This document shows, in pieces, positions 27,862 through 44,310 of a stretch of 64,000 nucleotides of DNA. Positions within the stretch are counted from its first letter, which is position 1; the number at the start of each line of letters is the position of its first letter. This DNA is from Sphingomonas hominis. GTDB lineage: Bacteria > Pseudomonadota > Alphaproteobacteria > Sphingomonadales > Sphingomonadaceae. The DNA lies in contig NZ_JABULH010000002.1 of assembly GCF_013328205.1 (NCBI RefSeq), positions 558,001-622,000 on the forward strand, in the 5' to 3' direction. A program made the translations under genes and the position numbers. The notes under the pieces were generated by a model that saw only the letters and a list, made by a program, of their open reading frames with translations, did not search any database and was not told the origin of the DNA.

Positions 27862-28638
27862 ATGACCAAGCTGTTCCACGTCAGCGACGTGCATTTCGGG
27901 GCCGAGGACCCGGCGGCGATCGCCTGGTTCGGTGAGCGTGTGGCGGCGGAGAAGCCCGACGCGGTCATCATGACCGGCGACCTGACGATGCGCGCCAAGC
28001 CGGACGAGTTCCAGGCTGGCGGCGACTGGCTGCGTTCGCTCGGCGTGCCGGTGACGCTGGAGGTCGGCAACCACGACATCCCTTATTATTGGGACCCGCT
28101 GCGGCGGCTGTTCTCGCCTTACTCGCGATATGCCGCGGTGGAGAAGATGATCGAGCGCCCGCTCGACATTCAGGGGATCGCGGTGATCCCGCTCAAGACC
28201 ACCGCGCGCGCGCAGTGGCGCTGGAACTGGTCAAAGGGACGGGTGAGCTCTGGATCGCTCAAGCGCTCATTGTCGCTGATCGCGGACGTGCCGAAGGATC
28301 ATCTGATCATCGTGGCGGGGCACCATCCGTTGATCGAGGGGCCGACCAAGGGAACCGCCAAGACGAAGTACGGCGATCAGGCGCTGGTCGCGCTGGCGGA
28401 GGCGGGGGCAGATGCGGTATTGTCCGGCCACGTCCACGATCCGTTCGACGTACCGTTCGCGCATAACGGCCGCACGGTTCGGCTAATCGGGGCGGGGACG
28501 CTGTCGAAACGCGTGCGCCAGTCGCCGCCGGCGTTCAACGAATTGCGCGTCGAGGGTGGCGTGATCAGCACGATCGTGCGGACAATGGACGGCGACCGCG
28601 CGATGCCGGTCGGCGAGCGGGTGCACGAGCCGGCGTGA
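27862..28638 (+). CDS. Calcineurin-like metallophosphoesterase
   Basis: 258 residues with all dimetal motifs: HVSDVHFG, MTGDLTM, VGNHD, AGHHPL and SGHVHDPF. The order and spacing fit the 3',5'-cyclic nucleotide phosphodiesterase-like (CpdA) branch. No signal peptide. AAGGGAGG lies 11 bp upstream of the ATG. Its stop overlaps the next small gene (TGATG). Substrate unknown. Confidence 0.9.
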   Translation: MTKLFHVSDVHFGAEDPAAIAWFGERVAAEKPDAVIMTGDLTMRAKPDEFQAGGDWLRSLGVPVTLEVGNHDIPYYWDPLRRLFSPYSRYAAVEKMIERPLDIQGIAVIPLKTTARAQWRWNWSKGRVSSGSLKRSLSLIADVPKDHLIIVAGHHPLIEGPTKGTAKTKYGDQALVALAEAGADAVLSGHVHDPFDVPFAHNGRTVRLIGAGTLSKRVRQSPPAFNELRVEGGVISTIVRTMDGDRAMPVGERVHEPA

Positions 28639-28985
28639 TGCGCTGGATCTACGCGCTGCCGCTGCTGCTGATCGCGGCGGCGCCGGTGGACCGTGCAGGA
28701 CCGTCGCGCGCCGACAAGCGGCTCAAGGCCGATGTGCTGCGCGGCATGCAGCGATACGTGACGGCCGCATACCGTTGTTCGCGGTTGAGCGACGTGCAGG
28801 CGGCGGCGCTGCCGGCGAGCTTCCGGCGCGGCTCGGTGGTGTATCGGCGCAAGGGGCATTGGGAGGGTTGGTCGGCGCGCGCGTGCGGGCAGCGCCGCAG
28901 CTTCGCGGTCGCGATGTGGCCGAGCCGGCGTGGTGGCGTGGACTTCACGATCGAGCCGCAACGCGGGCCGGGCAAGCGTCGCTGA
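28638..28985 (+). CDS. Small secreted basic protein of unknown function
   Basis: 115 residues. Signal peptide MRWIYALPLLLIAAAPVDRA, then an Arg-rich mature part containing two cysteines (YRCSRLSDVQ and ARACGQRRS) that could form a disulfide in the periplasm, and ending in QRGPGKRR. ATG 28638 overlaps the upstream stop, so it is coupled to the phosphoesterase. I do not recognise a family. Codon use is like its neighbours, so it is probably real. Confidence 0.65.
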   Translation: MRWIYALPLLLIAAAPVDRAGPSRADKRLKADVLRGMQRYVTAAYRCSRLSDVQAAALPASFRRGSVVYRRKGHWEGWSARACGQRRSFAVAMWPSRRGGVDFTIEPQRGPGKRR

Positions 28986-29586
28986 CGTTCGCTGGGGGTG
29001 CGCGTGTGCAAGCAGCCGCGACCTGCTTGGCAGCACTGAGGTGGTTCGCCGCACATCCGCTGCAAACGAAGTGGCGCTAGCGTCAGACCCTCGTCGATGA
29101 TGTGTGTGGGAAGCATGAGTGACAGCCGCTGACGACGTTAGGCAAATGGTGGGGCAGGGGCGGCGTTGGCGCGTGTCGGCAGCATGAGTGAAGCGCGTCC
29201 ATCGACGCTACGCCAGTGGCCGGGAAAGGTGACGCAGTAACTCGCTTTTACCCAACACGAGCTTTGATCAACGATTCGTAAGGGCGAGCCGAGCTTGTAG
29301 ACGCGTGGCGGACCGCAGTTGGTGCAGGTGAGGCGCGAACGGGTTGGCATGAACCGATTATTCCAGGAGCCGATCGCCTTGGGCCTGCTGGATGCACTTC
29401 TACACCGCAATCGGTCACGTAAGCGGGCAGGCGAGTTCCTGCTTGGACGCCATGAGCTAGGTCACCAATAATTGATGTCGAGGCACGCGCGGCCGCCTTG
29501 CGGCTTCGGTTACGCAACCGGCTGGGTGACGGACCACGTCGCTTCTGCTCGCGCGTGATCACGGTTTACCACTGCACAAACGGAAA
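28986..29586. other. Long spacer downstream of rpoC, largely without genes
   Basis: About 600 bp with weaker codon bias than its surroundings. It contains one doubtful minus-strand frame (29138-29350) and two AGCATGAGTGA words about 71 bp apart. I see no RNA gene or known repeat. Confidence 0.55.
29138..29350 (-). CDS. Doubtful small ORF with one CxxC motif
   Basis: 70 residues from ATG 29350: MPTRSRLTCTNCGPPRVYKLG, then two more cysteines (SSCWVKASYC). The CTNCG pair near the N-terminus and the second cysteine pair hint at a zinc ribbon, and the frame is open in a region otherwise broken by stops. The Shine-Dalgarno sequence is weak and no homologue is recognised. It could be a gene remnant. 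A longer version starts at 29410. Confidence 0.25.
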   Translation of the reverse strand: MPTRSRLTCTNCGPPRVYKLGSPLRIVDQSSCWVKASYCVTFPGHWRSVDGRASLMLPTRANAAPAPPFA

Positions 29587-29612
29587 CCGCCGCCCGGTTG
29601 CCCGGACGGCGG
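29587..29612 (-). terminator. Terminator after rpoC
   Basis: An 11-bp GC-rich stem (CCGCCGCCCGG against CCGGACGGCGG, one mismatch) with loop TTGC lies 29 bp past the rpoC stop. On the minus strand it is followed by TTTCCGTTT. It ends the rpoBC unit. Confidence 0.8.
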
Positions 29613-29640
29613 CTCCTCGTTCACGTCGTGATCCGAACGA

Positions 29641-33930
<4,290 letters not shown>

Positions 33931-33956
33931 GGATATGAACCTCTTAGATTTCGTAG

Positions 33957-34066
33957 CCCTCTCCCCGCCGGGGAGAGGGGTGGGTGAGGGGTGCTTGCTG
34001 GCGGAACGTCTCTGCGAGACGCCGACCCCTCACCCCGACCCTCTCCCCGGCGGGGAGAGGGAGGAA
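33957..34066. repeat. Long palindromic repeat in the rpoB-rpoC spacer
   Basis: CCCTCTCCCCGCCGGGGAGAG followed by GGGTGGGTGAGGGGT is mirrored about 45 bp later by ACCCCTCACCCCGACCC and CTCTCCCCGGCGGGGAGAGGG. Each end is itself a palindrome, and the two ends are inverted relative to each other, so the transcript can fold into small terminal hairpins or one long stem. This is an intergenic palindromic repeat type widespread in alphaproteobacteria. Here it is transcribed inside the rpoBC operon. Confidence 0.8.
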
Positions 34067-34071
34067 GGCAG

Positions 34072-38250
<4,179 letters not shown>

Positions 38251-38584
38251 GTTGACTGTTGCCTCGTCAGCCGAAGAAAATCACGAAGCGCAAAGAACGG
38301 CAAAAGGCCGCACGTCTGATCCCGTGATGGGAGACGGCAGCCTCAAGCGTCCTGTTCCCGCACTCCTATCCGTACGAGGCACTGCGCGACGGCACCCCAT
38401 GTCCCGGAACTGCGGAAGAGGTCGCGATATAGGCGAGGGGGTGGCTTGCGTCAACGTCGTGGCGGCTAACAACTCACATGCGACGCAGACGATCCGCTCG
38501 CGTCGGCGCTCACGCGCGGCGGATCGGCGGTTGGGACCGCGTAAATGGTTGACCTTCGCGGCATTGCGGGTAGCGCGAGCCGCC
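38251..38584. other. Divergent control region of rpoB and the Pro/Thr-rich protein gene
   Basis: 334 bp. The part next to rpoB is its transcribed leader (about 170 nt) downstream of the promoter at 38426-38454. The remainder must carry the plus-strand gene's promoter, for which I see no clear motif. No gene. Confidence 0.6.
38426..38454 (-). promoter_or_regulatory. Sigma-70 promoter of rpoBC
   Basis: On the minus strand: TTGACG (-35, 38454-38449), exactly 17 bp, then TATATC (-10, 38431-38426). This is a near-consensus promoter, 5/6 matches at each box, in the only intergenic space upstream of rpoB. Confidence 0.75.
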
Positions 38585-39781
38585 ATGATCGTATGGCGTC
38601 GTTTCCGCAGCCTGTCGGCGTTGCTGCTCCTTACCGTTTCTCCCCACGCCCTGGCGCAGACGGCGGCGCCGGATGCGAGCGCGACGGTGCCGCCGATCAT
38701 CTACTCGCTGCCGGGCACGCCGACCCCGACGCCTGTGTCCACTCCGGCGCCGGTCGACACCCCGACGCCAGCGGCCAGCGCTACCCCGCGGAGCGCGCCG
38801 ACGCCGCGCGCTACGACGACCCCGCGTACGGCTCCGCTGGCGCGGCCCACCGCGACGCCGGAGCCGCGCGCCACCGCGGCCGTGACGCCGTTGACGGTAG
38901 AGCCAGCGTCATCACCCACGCCGGTCGTCGCCACGACGCCGCTGCCAACGCCGACCATCGTGGCCGCGAGCCCGGCACCAGTCGCAACAGCCGCGACGGG
39001 TGTGGGTGCGGGTGCGAGTGAGGGTACGGGTGCCGGATGGTTGCTGCCGATCGGCGTCTTGCTTGCGCTCGGCGCGGCCGGTGCCTGGTTGTGGTCGCGT
39101 CGGCGTCGCGATGTGGGAGGCGAGGCTGCTGCGATCGAGCGGGTGGTGGCGCCAGCGCCGGCGCCGGAACCCGACATCGTCGATGAAGAGCCGGGTTCTG
39201 CGGTTCCCGTCGCCGCTGCCGCGCCGCGCATGTTGTCGCGGCGCAGCGCGGCGCCGGTCGCGCCTGCGATCCCGGCCGATCGCGCGTGGATCGAATTGGA
39301 GCTGCGGCCGCGCCGTGCCGGGCTCAACATGCTGACCGCTACTGCCGACGTCGACGTGCTGGTGCGCAATCGTGGAAGCGCTGACGCGGTCAACGTCCGG
39401 CTCGATGCGCGGCTGACCAGCGCGCGCGCGGACCAGGATGCGGAACTGGGGCAAATCTTCGCCGACACCCGCGGCCGAACCGCGGCATCCCCGTTCACGC
39501 TGGCGCCTGGCGGCGAGCGCGTGGTCCGCGCGGTGGTGACGCTGCCGCGCGAGGCGATCAACGTGCTGACCGCGGCACAACGGCCGATGTTCGTGCCGGT
39601 GGTAACGCTCAACGCGCGCTACGCGCTGGGCAGCGCAGGCGAGGGGCAGACCGCTCAGGCATTCGCGCTGGGGATCGAGCGTGCTGGTGCGGCGAAGCTC
39701 GCGCCGTTCTGGCTCGACGCGCCGTCGCGCATGTTCGAGGCGGTTGCGGCGCGTCCGCACGCACTGGCGATCACCAGCTGA
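38585..39781 (+). CDS. Signal-peptide protein with Pro/Thr-rich stalk and one membrane helix
   Basis: 398 residues. Signal peptide (about 1-24, ending in ALAQ), a long Pro/Thr/Ala-rich stretch of PTPTPVSTPAP type (about 38-135), a membrane helix (about 148-168, WLLPIGVLLALGAAGAWLW) with the stop-transfer RRRR, then a globular domain of about 200 residues (WIELELRPRRAGLNMLTATADVDVLVRN) that looks beta-rich. The orientation suggests a periplasmic stalk and a cytoplasmic beta-domain, or the reverse. Function unknown. It is encoded antisense between rplL and rpoB and is thus an insertion in a normally continuous operon. Confidence 0.78.
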   Translation: MIVWRRFRSLSALLLLTVSPHALAQTAAPDASATVPPIIYSLPGTPTPTPVSTPAPVDTPTPAASATPRSAPTPRATTTPRTAPLARPTATPEPRATAAVTPLTVEPASSPTPVVATTPLPTPTIVAASPAPVATAATGVGAGASEGTGAGWLLPIGVLLALGAAGAWLWSRRRRDVGGEAAAIERVVAPAPAPEPDIVDEEPGSAVPVAAAAPRMLSRRSAAPVAPAIPADRAWIELELRPRRAGLNMLTATADVDVLVRNRGSADAVNVRLDARLTSARADQDAELGQIFADTRGRTAASPFTLAPGGERVVRAVVTLPREAINVLTAAQRPMFVPVVTLNARYALGSAGEGQTAQAFALGIERAGAAKLAPFWLDAPSRMFEAVAARPHALAITS

Positions 39782-39811
39782 GCACAGGCTGCATCGACAA
39801 CGCGCGAGGGA

Positions 39812-39931
39812 TCACCAGAAGACGCGTGCGCCCTCGATGATAATCGCCCACAGCATCGCCGAGATGACCGCCATCGCGATGACCGACCATGCGCGTCGCC
39901 GCTCGGCAGCGTCGGACGTCACGTAAGCCAT
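39812..39931 (-). CDS. 39-residue single-helix membrane peptide
   Basis: Too short for most gene finders but well supported. The ATG is preceded by a strong GGGGAGGGTGG ribosome site. The peptide starts MAYVTSDAAERRRAWSVIAM, with a charged N-terminus carrying RRR and then a hydrophobic helix (SVIAMAVISAMLWAIIIEG) and a short tail ending RVFW. It lies downstream of the rplL terminator on the same strand and convergent with the Pro/Thr-rich protein gene. Unknown family; probably an inner-membrane peptide. Confidence 0.65.
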   Translation of the reverse strand: MAYVTSDAAERRRAWSVIAMAVISAMLWAIIIEGARVFW

Positions 39932-40073
39932 TCCACCCTCCCCATGTTTGTTGTTGCCGTAACGATTGCCGCAGCATTCAACAAACGCACCGCTGCGATG
40001 AAGGTGATCGTCTCACTCGTTCACCGCCGTGTCGATTACCCGTTCGGGTGATGGGTGCGGGAGGGGTGGAATA

Positions 40074-40115
40074 AGAAAAGGGCGGCACCGCTGTTGCGGG
40101 CCGCCCTTTTCTTGT
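40074..40115 (-). terminator. Strong terminator after rplL
   Basis: AAGAAAAGGGCGGC pairs with GCCGCCCTTTTCTT, 14 bp perfect, loop of 14 nt. On the minus strand it ends in CCCTTTTCTTATT. It closes the rplJ-rplL unit and therefore separates it from rpoBC. The flanking A/T tracts could also let it work on the plus strand. Confidence 0.88.
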
Positions 40116-40216
40116 TGGCTTCGGCCGTCACGCGAGCAAGTCCCGTGACGTCGGACGCGGCTTTGGCCGCGCCGGCCGGCCTTGTGGGGGCGGGCATCGC
40201 CCGCGCCCACTGCGGC

Positions 40217-40591
40217 TTACTTGAGCTCGACGGTCGCGCCGGCGCCTTCCAGCTGCGCCTTGACCTTCTCGGCCTCGTCCTTCGACACGCCTTCCTTGAC
40301 GGCCTTCGGCGCGCCCTCGACGAGTGCCTTCGCCTCGGTCAGGCCGAGACCGGTGATCGCGCGGACTTCCTTGATGACGTTGATCTTCTTGCCACCGTCG
40401 CCGGTCAGGATCACGTCGAACTCGGTCTTCTCTTCAGCGGCCGGAGCGGCGGCGCCGCCAGCTGCCGGCGCTGCTGCAACCGCTGCTGCGGCCGAGACGC
40501 CCCACTTCTCTTCGAGCATCTTCGAGAGCTCAGCGGCCTCGAGGACGGTCAGTTCGCTCAGCTGGTCAACCAGCGCGTTCAGGTCTGCCAT
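40217..40591 (-). CDS. rplL: 50S ribosomal protein L7/L12
   Basis: 124 residues. N-terminal dimerisation domain ([26 protein letters not shown]), Ala-rich hinge ([21 protein letters not shown]), and C-terminal factor-binding domain ([31 protein letters not shown]). It forms the ribosomal stalk with L10, encoded 68 bp upstream. It ends at a strong terminator rather than reading on to rpoB. Confidence 0.99.
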   Translation of the reverse strand: MADLNALVDQLSELTVLEAAELSKMLEEKWGVSAAAAVAAAPAAGGAAAPAAEEKTEFDVILTGDGGKKINVIKEVRAITGLGLTEAKALVEGAPKAVKEGVSKDEAEKVKAQLEGAGATVELK

Positions 40592-40659
40592 GTTACTTTT
40601 CCCAGTTTATCGGGGACCAACGGTCCCGTTCGTCAACAAAATGAACTCGCCCGAGAGAC

Positions 40660-41175
40660 TCAGGCGGCTTCCTTCTCGGCATAGGCCGACAGGACGCGCG
40701 CGATCTGAGCCGCGGGTGCCTGCGTGATCGTCGCCAGCTTCGTGGCGGGTGCCACGACGAGACCGATGATCTTGGCGCGCAGCTCGTCGAGCGAGGGCAG
40801 CGTCGCCAATGCCTGGACGCCCGCCAGGTCGAGTGCGGTGGCGCCCATCGCGCCGCCGACGATCTCGAACTTGTCGGTCGTCTTCGCGAAATCGACGGCG
40901 ACCTTTGCCGCCGCGACCGGATCGGTCGAGGTGGCGAGGCCGACCGGACCGGTCAGCATGTCGCCGATCGAGCCATAGTCGGTGCCGTCGAGCGCGATCC
41001 TGGCAAGCTTGTTCTTCGAGACCTTGTATACCGCGCCGGCATCCCGCATCCGGTTGCGCAAGTCGGTCGACTGCGCGACCGTCATGCCGAGGTTGCGGGT
41101 GACGACCACCACACCGACCTCGGAGAAGGTGCTGTTCAGCGCGGCAACGGCTGCGCTTTTCTGCGCACGATCCAT
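40660..41175 (-). CDS. rplJ: 50S ribosomal protein L10
   Basis: 171 residues from the chosen start MDRAQKSAAV, which has GGAGA 7 bp upstream; a start six codons earlier (MNVENG) is possible. STFSEVGVVVVTRNLGM and YKVSKNKLARIAL match L10. It binds L7/L12 dimers at its C-terminal helix. In E. coli L10-L12 represses its own mRNA leader; the 41176-41400 region would be the matching leader here. Confidence 0.97.
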   Translation of the reverse strand: MDRAQKSAAVAALNSTFSEVGVVVVTRNLGMTVAQSTDLRNRMRDAGAVYKVSKNKLARIALDGTDYGSIGDMLTGPVGLATSTDPVAAAKVAVDFAKTTDKFEIVGGAMGATALDLAGVQALATLPSLDELRAKIIGLVVAPATKLATITQAPAAQIARVLSAYAEKEAA

Positions 41176-41602
41176 GCCATTCTCCACGTTCATAGGCGCT
41201 CGGCCGAAGCCGCACGCCCGGTTGCTTGTCCCGCGCGCGCCGAACGGCACGAACGGTGTGTCCGACGATGGGGAAGGGGACGCCCGCTGGGAGCAGGCAC
41301 GACGAACGCGCAGTTCGGCGTGCAATCAAATCCTGTTTCCCCGTCTCGGTGGGGGATTAAGCCGCGGCAGATCCGCGGCACCCACTGTCTTGGACGGATG
41401 AGCCGAACAAAGCGCGAGCAATGTCCGGATCGAGCGCGCCTTTAGCAGATCGCAGCGACGGTGCAAGCCATTGTCTCGTGTCGCGAAACTGCAACGCCGT
41501 CGTCACCGATCCATCATCGAACTGCCACCGCATTGTCGCGCGAAGCCGTCACATGGGCGACGTGGCGTCGTGGGAGCGGCGCGATCCGGGGGATTATTCG
41601 TG
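41176..41602. other. Divergent leader region between rplJ and the PhoX-like gene
   Basis: 427 bp with no gene. It holds the rplJ leader, including a perfect 7-bp hairpin listed separately, and the promoter region of the phosphatase. I could not identify a convincing -35/-10 pair for either side, nor a Pho box. Confidence 0.5.
41361..41379. other. Hairpin in the rplJ/PhoX divergent region
   Basis: GCCGCGG-CAGAT-CCGCGGC, a perfect 7-bp stem with a 5-nt loop, about 185 bp upstream of rplJ. It may be part of the L10 leader or an operator. No T-run follows. Confidence 0.4.
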
Positions 41603-44131
41603 ATGACCGAGCTCAGCCTCACCACCATCGGCTACGACGACGGTGACGTCGATACCAACGCCAGCCGCAATCTGCACCTGAACGACATCGTCCAGCAGCG
41701 CTACTCGCGCCGCCAGACTTTGTTCGGTGGCCTGTCGGCGATGACCACCGCGGCGTTCGGCTCGGTTCTGTTGTCGGCGTGCGGCGGCGACGAGCTCGAC
41801 GATCCGGGCGTGGTGGTGAGCGCGGGCGAGTCGATCACGACGTCGTCGGGCAAGACGGTAACGCTGAACGGCATCGCGGGCGACAATGCGACCACCTCGG
41901 GCTTCACGCAGGTGAGTGGCCCGACCGTGACGCTCAGCACCGCGGGCGGCGTGACCACCTTTGTCGCACCCGCCGTCGCCGCCGCGACCGCGCTGGTGTT
42001 CCGCTTCTCCGCATCGGGCAAGAACGGCCAGACGAGCAGCGCCGACACGACCGTGACGGTCAATCCAGCGACGCTCGCCTTCACGGCGGTGTCGAAGAAC
42101 CTCAATGACATCGTGACCGTGCCGGAGGGTTACTCGGTCGCGGTGCTGTACCGGCTCGGCGATCCGATCGCCGCTGGTGTCAGTGTCTACGGCAACGACG
42201 GGCAGGACACCAATTTCGCGCAGCGCGCCGGCGACCAGCATGACGGCATGAGCTTCTTCGGTCTGGCCGCGAGTGGCAACACGCCCGATGCGCTGAACAA
42301 CAGCCGCGGCATCCTGGCGCTCAATCATGAGAACATCGTGCCGGCCTATATGCACGCGAACGGCCCGACCACGGTTGCCGGTCGTCGTCCCGAGGCCGAG
42401 GTCATCAAGGAGATCGAGGCGCACGGCGTGTCGACGATCGAGGTGACGCGCGCCAGCGGTGGTGCGTGGAGCTACGTTCAGGCATCGGCGCTAAACCGCC
42501 GCATCACGCCCAACACGCCGATGGTGTTCAACGGACCGGTGCGCGGCGCGGCGCAGTTGCGCACGTTGTACTCGAACGACGCGACCGCCGGTCGCGGCAC
42601 GATCAACAATTGCGCCAACGGCCAGATGCCATGGAACACGTACCTGACCAACGAGGAAAATTGGGCGGGCTATTTCCGGCGGACGGCTGGCGACGCGGCG
42701 GTGCGTAGCGCAGCCGGCCTCGCCAAGCAGAACATCTCGCTGACCCGCTACGGCATCCGTGAGGGTGCTGGCGGCAATTACAATTGGACCACCGTGCAGC
42801 CCTCCACCGCGGGCGACACGCGCTTTGCCAAGTGGAACGCGACCGCGACCGCCGGGCTTGCCGCCGACGGCACCGCCGATTTCCGCAACGAGCCGTTCCA
42901 ATATGGCTGGGTGGTCGAGATCGATCCGTTCAACCCCGCCGCCGCGCCGCGCAAGCGCACCGCACTCGGCCGCATGAACCACGAGGGTTGCTGGCCCGGC
43001 CGTACGATCGCCGGCACGCGCCCGGCATTCTACATGGGGGACGATGCGCAGAACGAATATATCTACAAGTTCGTGTCGACCGCGGTCTGGGCCGATGCGG
43101 ATGCGACCAACGCCGACCGGCTGGCGATCGGCGACAAGTATCTCGACACCGGCACGCTCTACGTCGCGAAGTTCAACGCGGATGGCTCGGGCCAGTGGCT
43201 GCCGCTCGTGTTCGGGCAGAACGGGCTGACTGCGGCGAACACGACCTATCCGTTCGCCGATCAGGCCGACGTGCTGATCAACACGCGCCTCGCCGCCGAC
43301 GTGCTGGGCGCGACCAAGATGGACCGGCCCGAGTGGACCGCGGTCAACCCGGTCAACGGCGAGATGTACTGCACGCTGACCAACAATTCGTCGCGCACGC
43401 CCGCCAACACCGATGCGTCCAACCCGCGCGCCTATACCGATCCGAAGCTGCCGCAGGGTGACGTCGTCAACGCCGATCCGCCCACCACGGCGCAGGCGAC
43501 CCGCGGCAACGCCAACGGCCACGTGATCCGCGTGCGCGAGAGCGGCGACACGACCGAGGCGACCACCTTCACCTGGGACGTCTACGCCTTCGGCTCGGGC
43601 GCCGACCTCGATCGCACCAACATCAACCTGTCGGGGTTGGACGCGTCGAACGACTTCTCCTCGCCCGACGGCCTGTGGTTCGGCCGCAATACCAACGTGA
43701 CGGGCCAGGTCGCGCCGGTGCTGTGGATCCAGACCGACGACGGCGCCTATACCGACGTCACCAACTGCATGATGCTGGCCGCACTGCCGGGCCGGGTCGG
43801 CGACGGCGGGACGCGCACGGTCAACAACACGCTGACGACCGCCGCGGGCGTGACCACCACCAGCACGACGACGACGCGGATCGGTGCGGCGCCGGGCGCG
43901 AACCTCAAGCGCTTCCTGGTGGGGCCGAAGGAGTGCGAGATTACCGGCATCACCTCCACGCCGGACGGCCGCTCGCTGTTCGTCAACATCCAGCATCCCG
44001 GCGAGAACGGTAACGTCGGCAACATCACGTCGAGCTGGCCGGCGTCGCAGTCGGGGCAGGCGGGCACCAGCCGTCCGCGCTCGGCCACCATCGTCATCAC
44101 CAAGAACGATGGCGGGATCGTCGGTATCTGA
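41603..44131 (+). CDS. PhoX-family (DUF839) phosphatase, predicted Tat lipoprotein
   Basis: 842 residues. The N-terminus has the twin-arginine motif SRRQTLFGG (RR at 36-37), a hydrophobic stretch and a lipobox LLSAC (C60): an export signal for a folded, lipid-anchored protein. Residues about 65-135 form an Ig/PKD-like domain (GKTVTLNGIAG, FTQVSGPTVTLSTAG). The rest is the DUF839/PhoX domain (RGILALNHENIVPAYMHANGP; NHEGCWPGRTIAG; LGRMN; GARN-like KLPQGDVVNADPPTT; SPDGLWFGRNTN). PhoX enzymes are calcium/iron alkaline phosphatases. It ends at a hairpin. Confidence 0.85.
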   Translation: MTELSLTTIGYDDGDVDTNASRNLHLNDIVQQRYSRRQTLFGGLSAMTTAAFGSVLLSACGGDELDDPGVVVSAGESITTSSGKTVTLNGIAGDNATTSGFTQVSGPTVTLSTAGGVTTFVAPAVAAATALVFRFSASGKNGQTSSADTTVTVNPATLAFTAVSKNLNDIVTVPEGYSVAVLYRLGDPIAAGVSVYGNDGQDTNFAQRAGDQHDGMSFFGLAASGNTPDALNNSRGILALNHENIVPAYMHANGPTTVAGRRPEAEVIKEIEAHGVSTIEVTRASGGAWSYVQASALNRRITPNTPMVFNGPVRGAAQLRTLYSNDATAGRGTINNCANGQMPWNTYLTNEENWAGYFRRTAGDAAVRSAAGLAKQNISLTRYGIREGAGGNYNWTTVQPSTAGDTRFAKWNATATAGLAADGTADFRNEPFQYGWVVEIDPFNPAAAPRKRTALGRMNHEGCWPGRTIAGTRPAFYMGDDAQNEYIYKFVSTAVWADADATNADRLAIGDKYLDTGTLYVAKFNADGSGQWLPLVFGQNGLTAANTTYPFADQADVLINTRLAADVLGATKMDRPEWTAVNPVNGEMYCTLTNNSSRTPANTDASNPRAYTDPKLPQGDVVNADPPTTAQATRGNANGHVIRVRESGDTTEATTFTWDVYAFGSGADLDRTNINLSGLDASNDFSSPDGLWFGRNTNVTGQVAPVLWIQTDDGAYTDVTNCMMLAALPGRVGDGGTRTVNNTLTTAAGVTTTSTTTTRIGAAPGANLKRFLVGPKECEITGITSTPDGRSLFVNIQHPGENGNVGNITSSWPASQSGQAGTSRPRSATIVITKNDGGIVGI

Positions 44132-44140
44132 TCGATCAAG

Positions 44141-44167
44141 GGGAGGACGTCGGGCCGACGTCCTCCC
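44141..44167 (+). terminator. Hairpin terminator after the PhoX-like gene
   Basis: GGGAGGACGTC pairs with GACGTCCTCCC, an 11-bp perfect stem, 9 bp past the stop. Only a weak T-rich stretch (AACGTTTG) follows. Confidence 0.7.
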
Positions 44168-44310
44168 GCCAACGTTTGTGGCATATCCGTGACGTAAATG
44201 GCCGGCTCGGTCGTGCTATGGACTTGGCCGTTCATCCGGCGTACAACTACCCTCACGGACCGGGTGACCCCGGACAGGTGGCCCCGGCTCCGCGATGGAG
44301 AGGATGAGCC

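Noticed and set aside
41176-41602. Pho box for the PhoX-like gene
   Set aside because: No pair of CTGTCAT-like direct repeats with 4-bp spacing was found; the GCCGTCACAT word is single.
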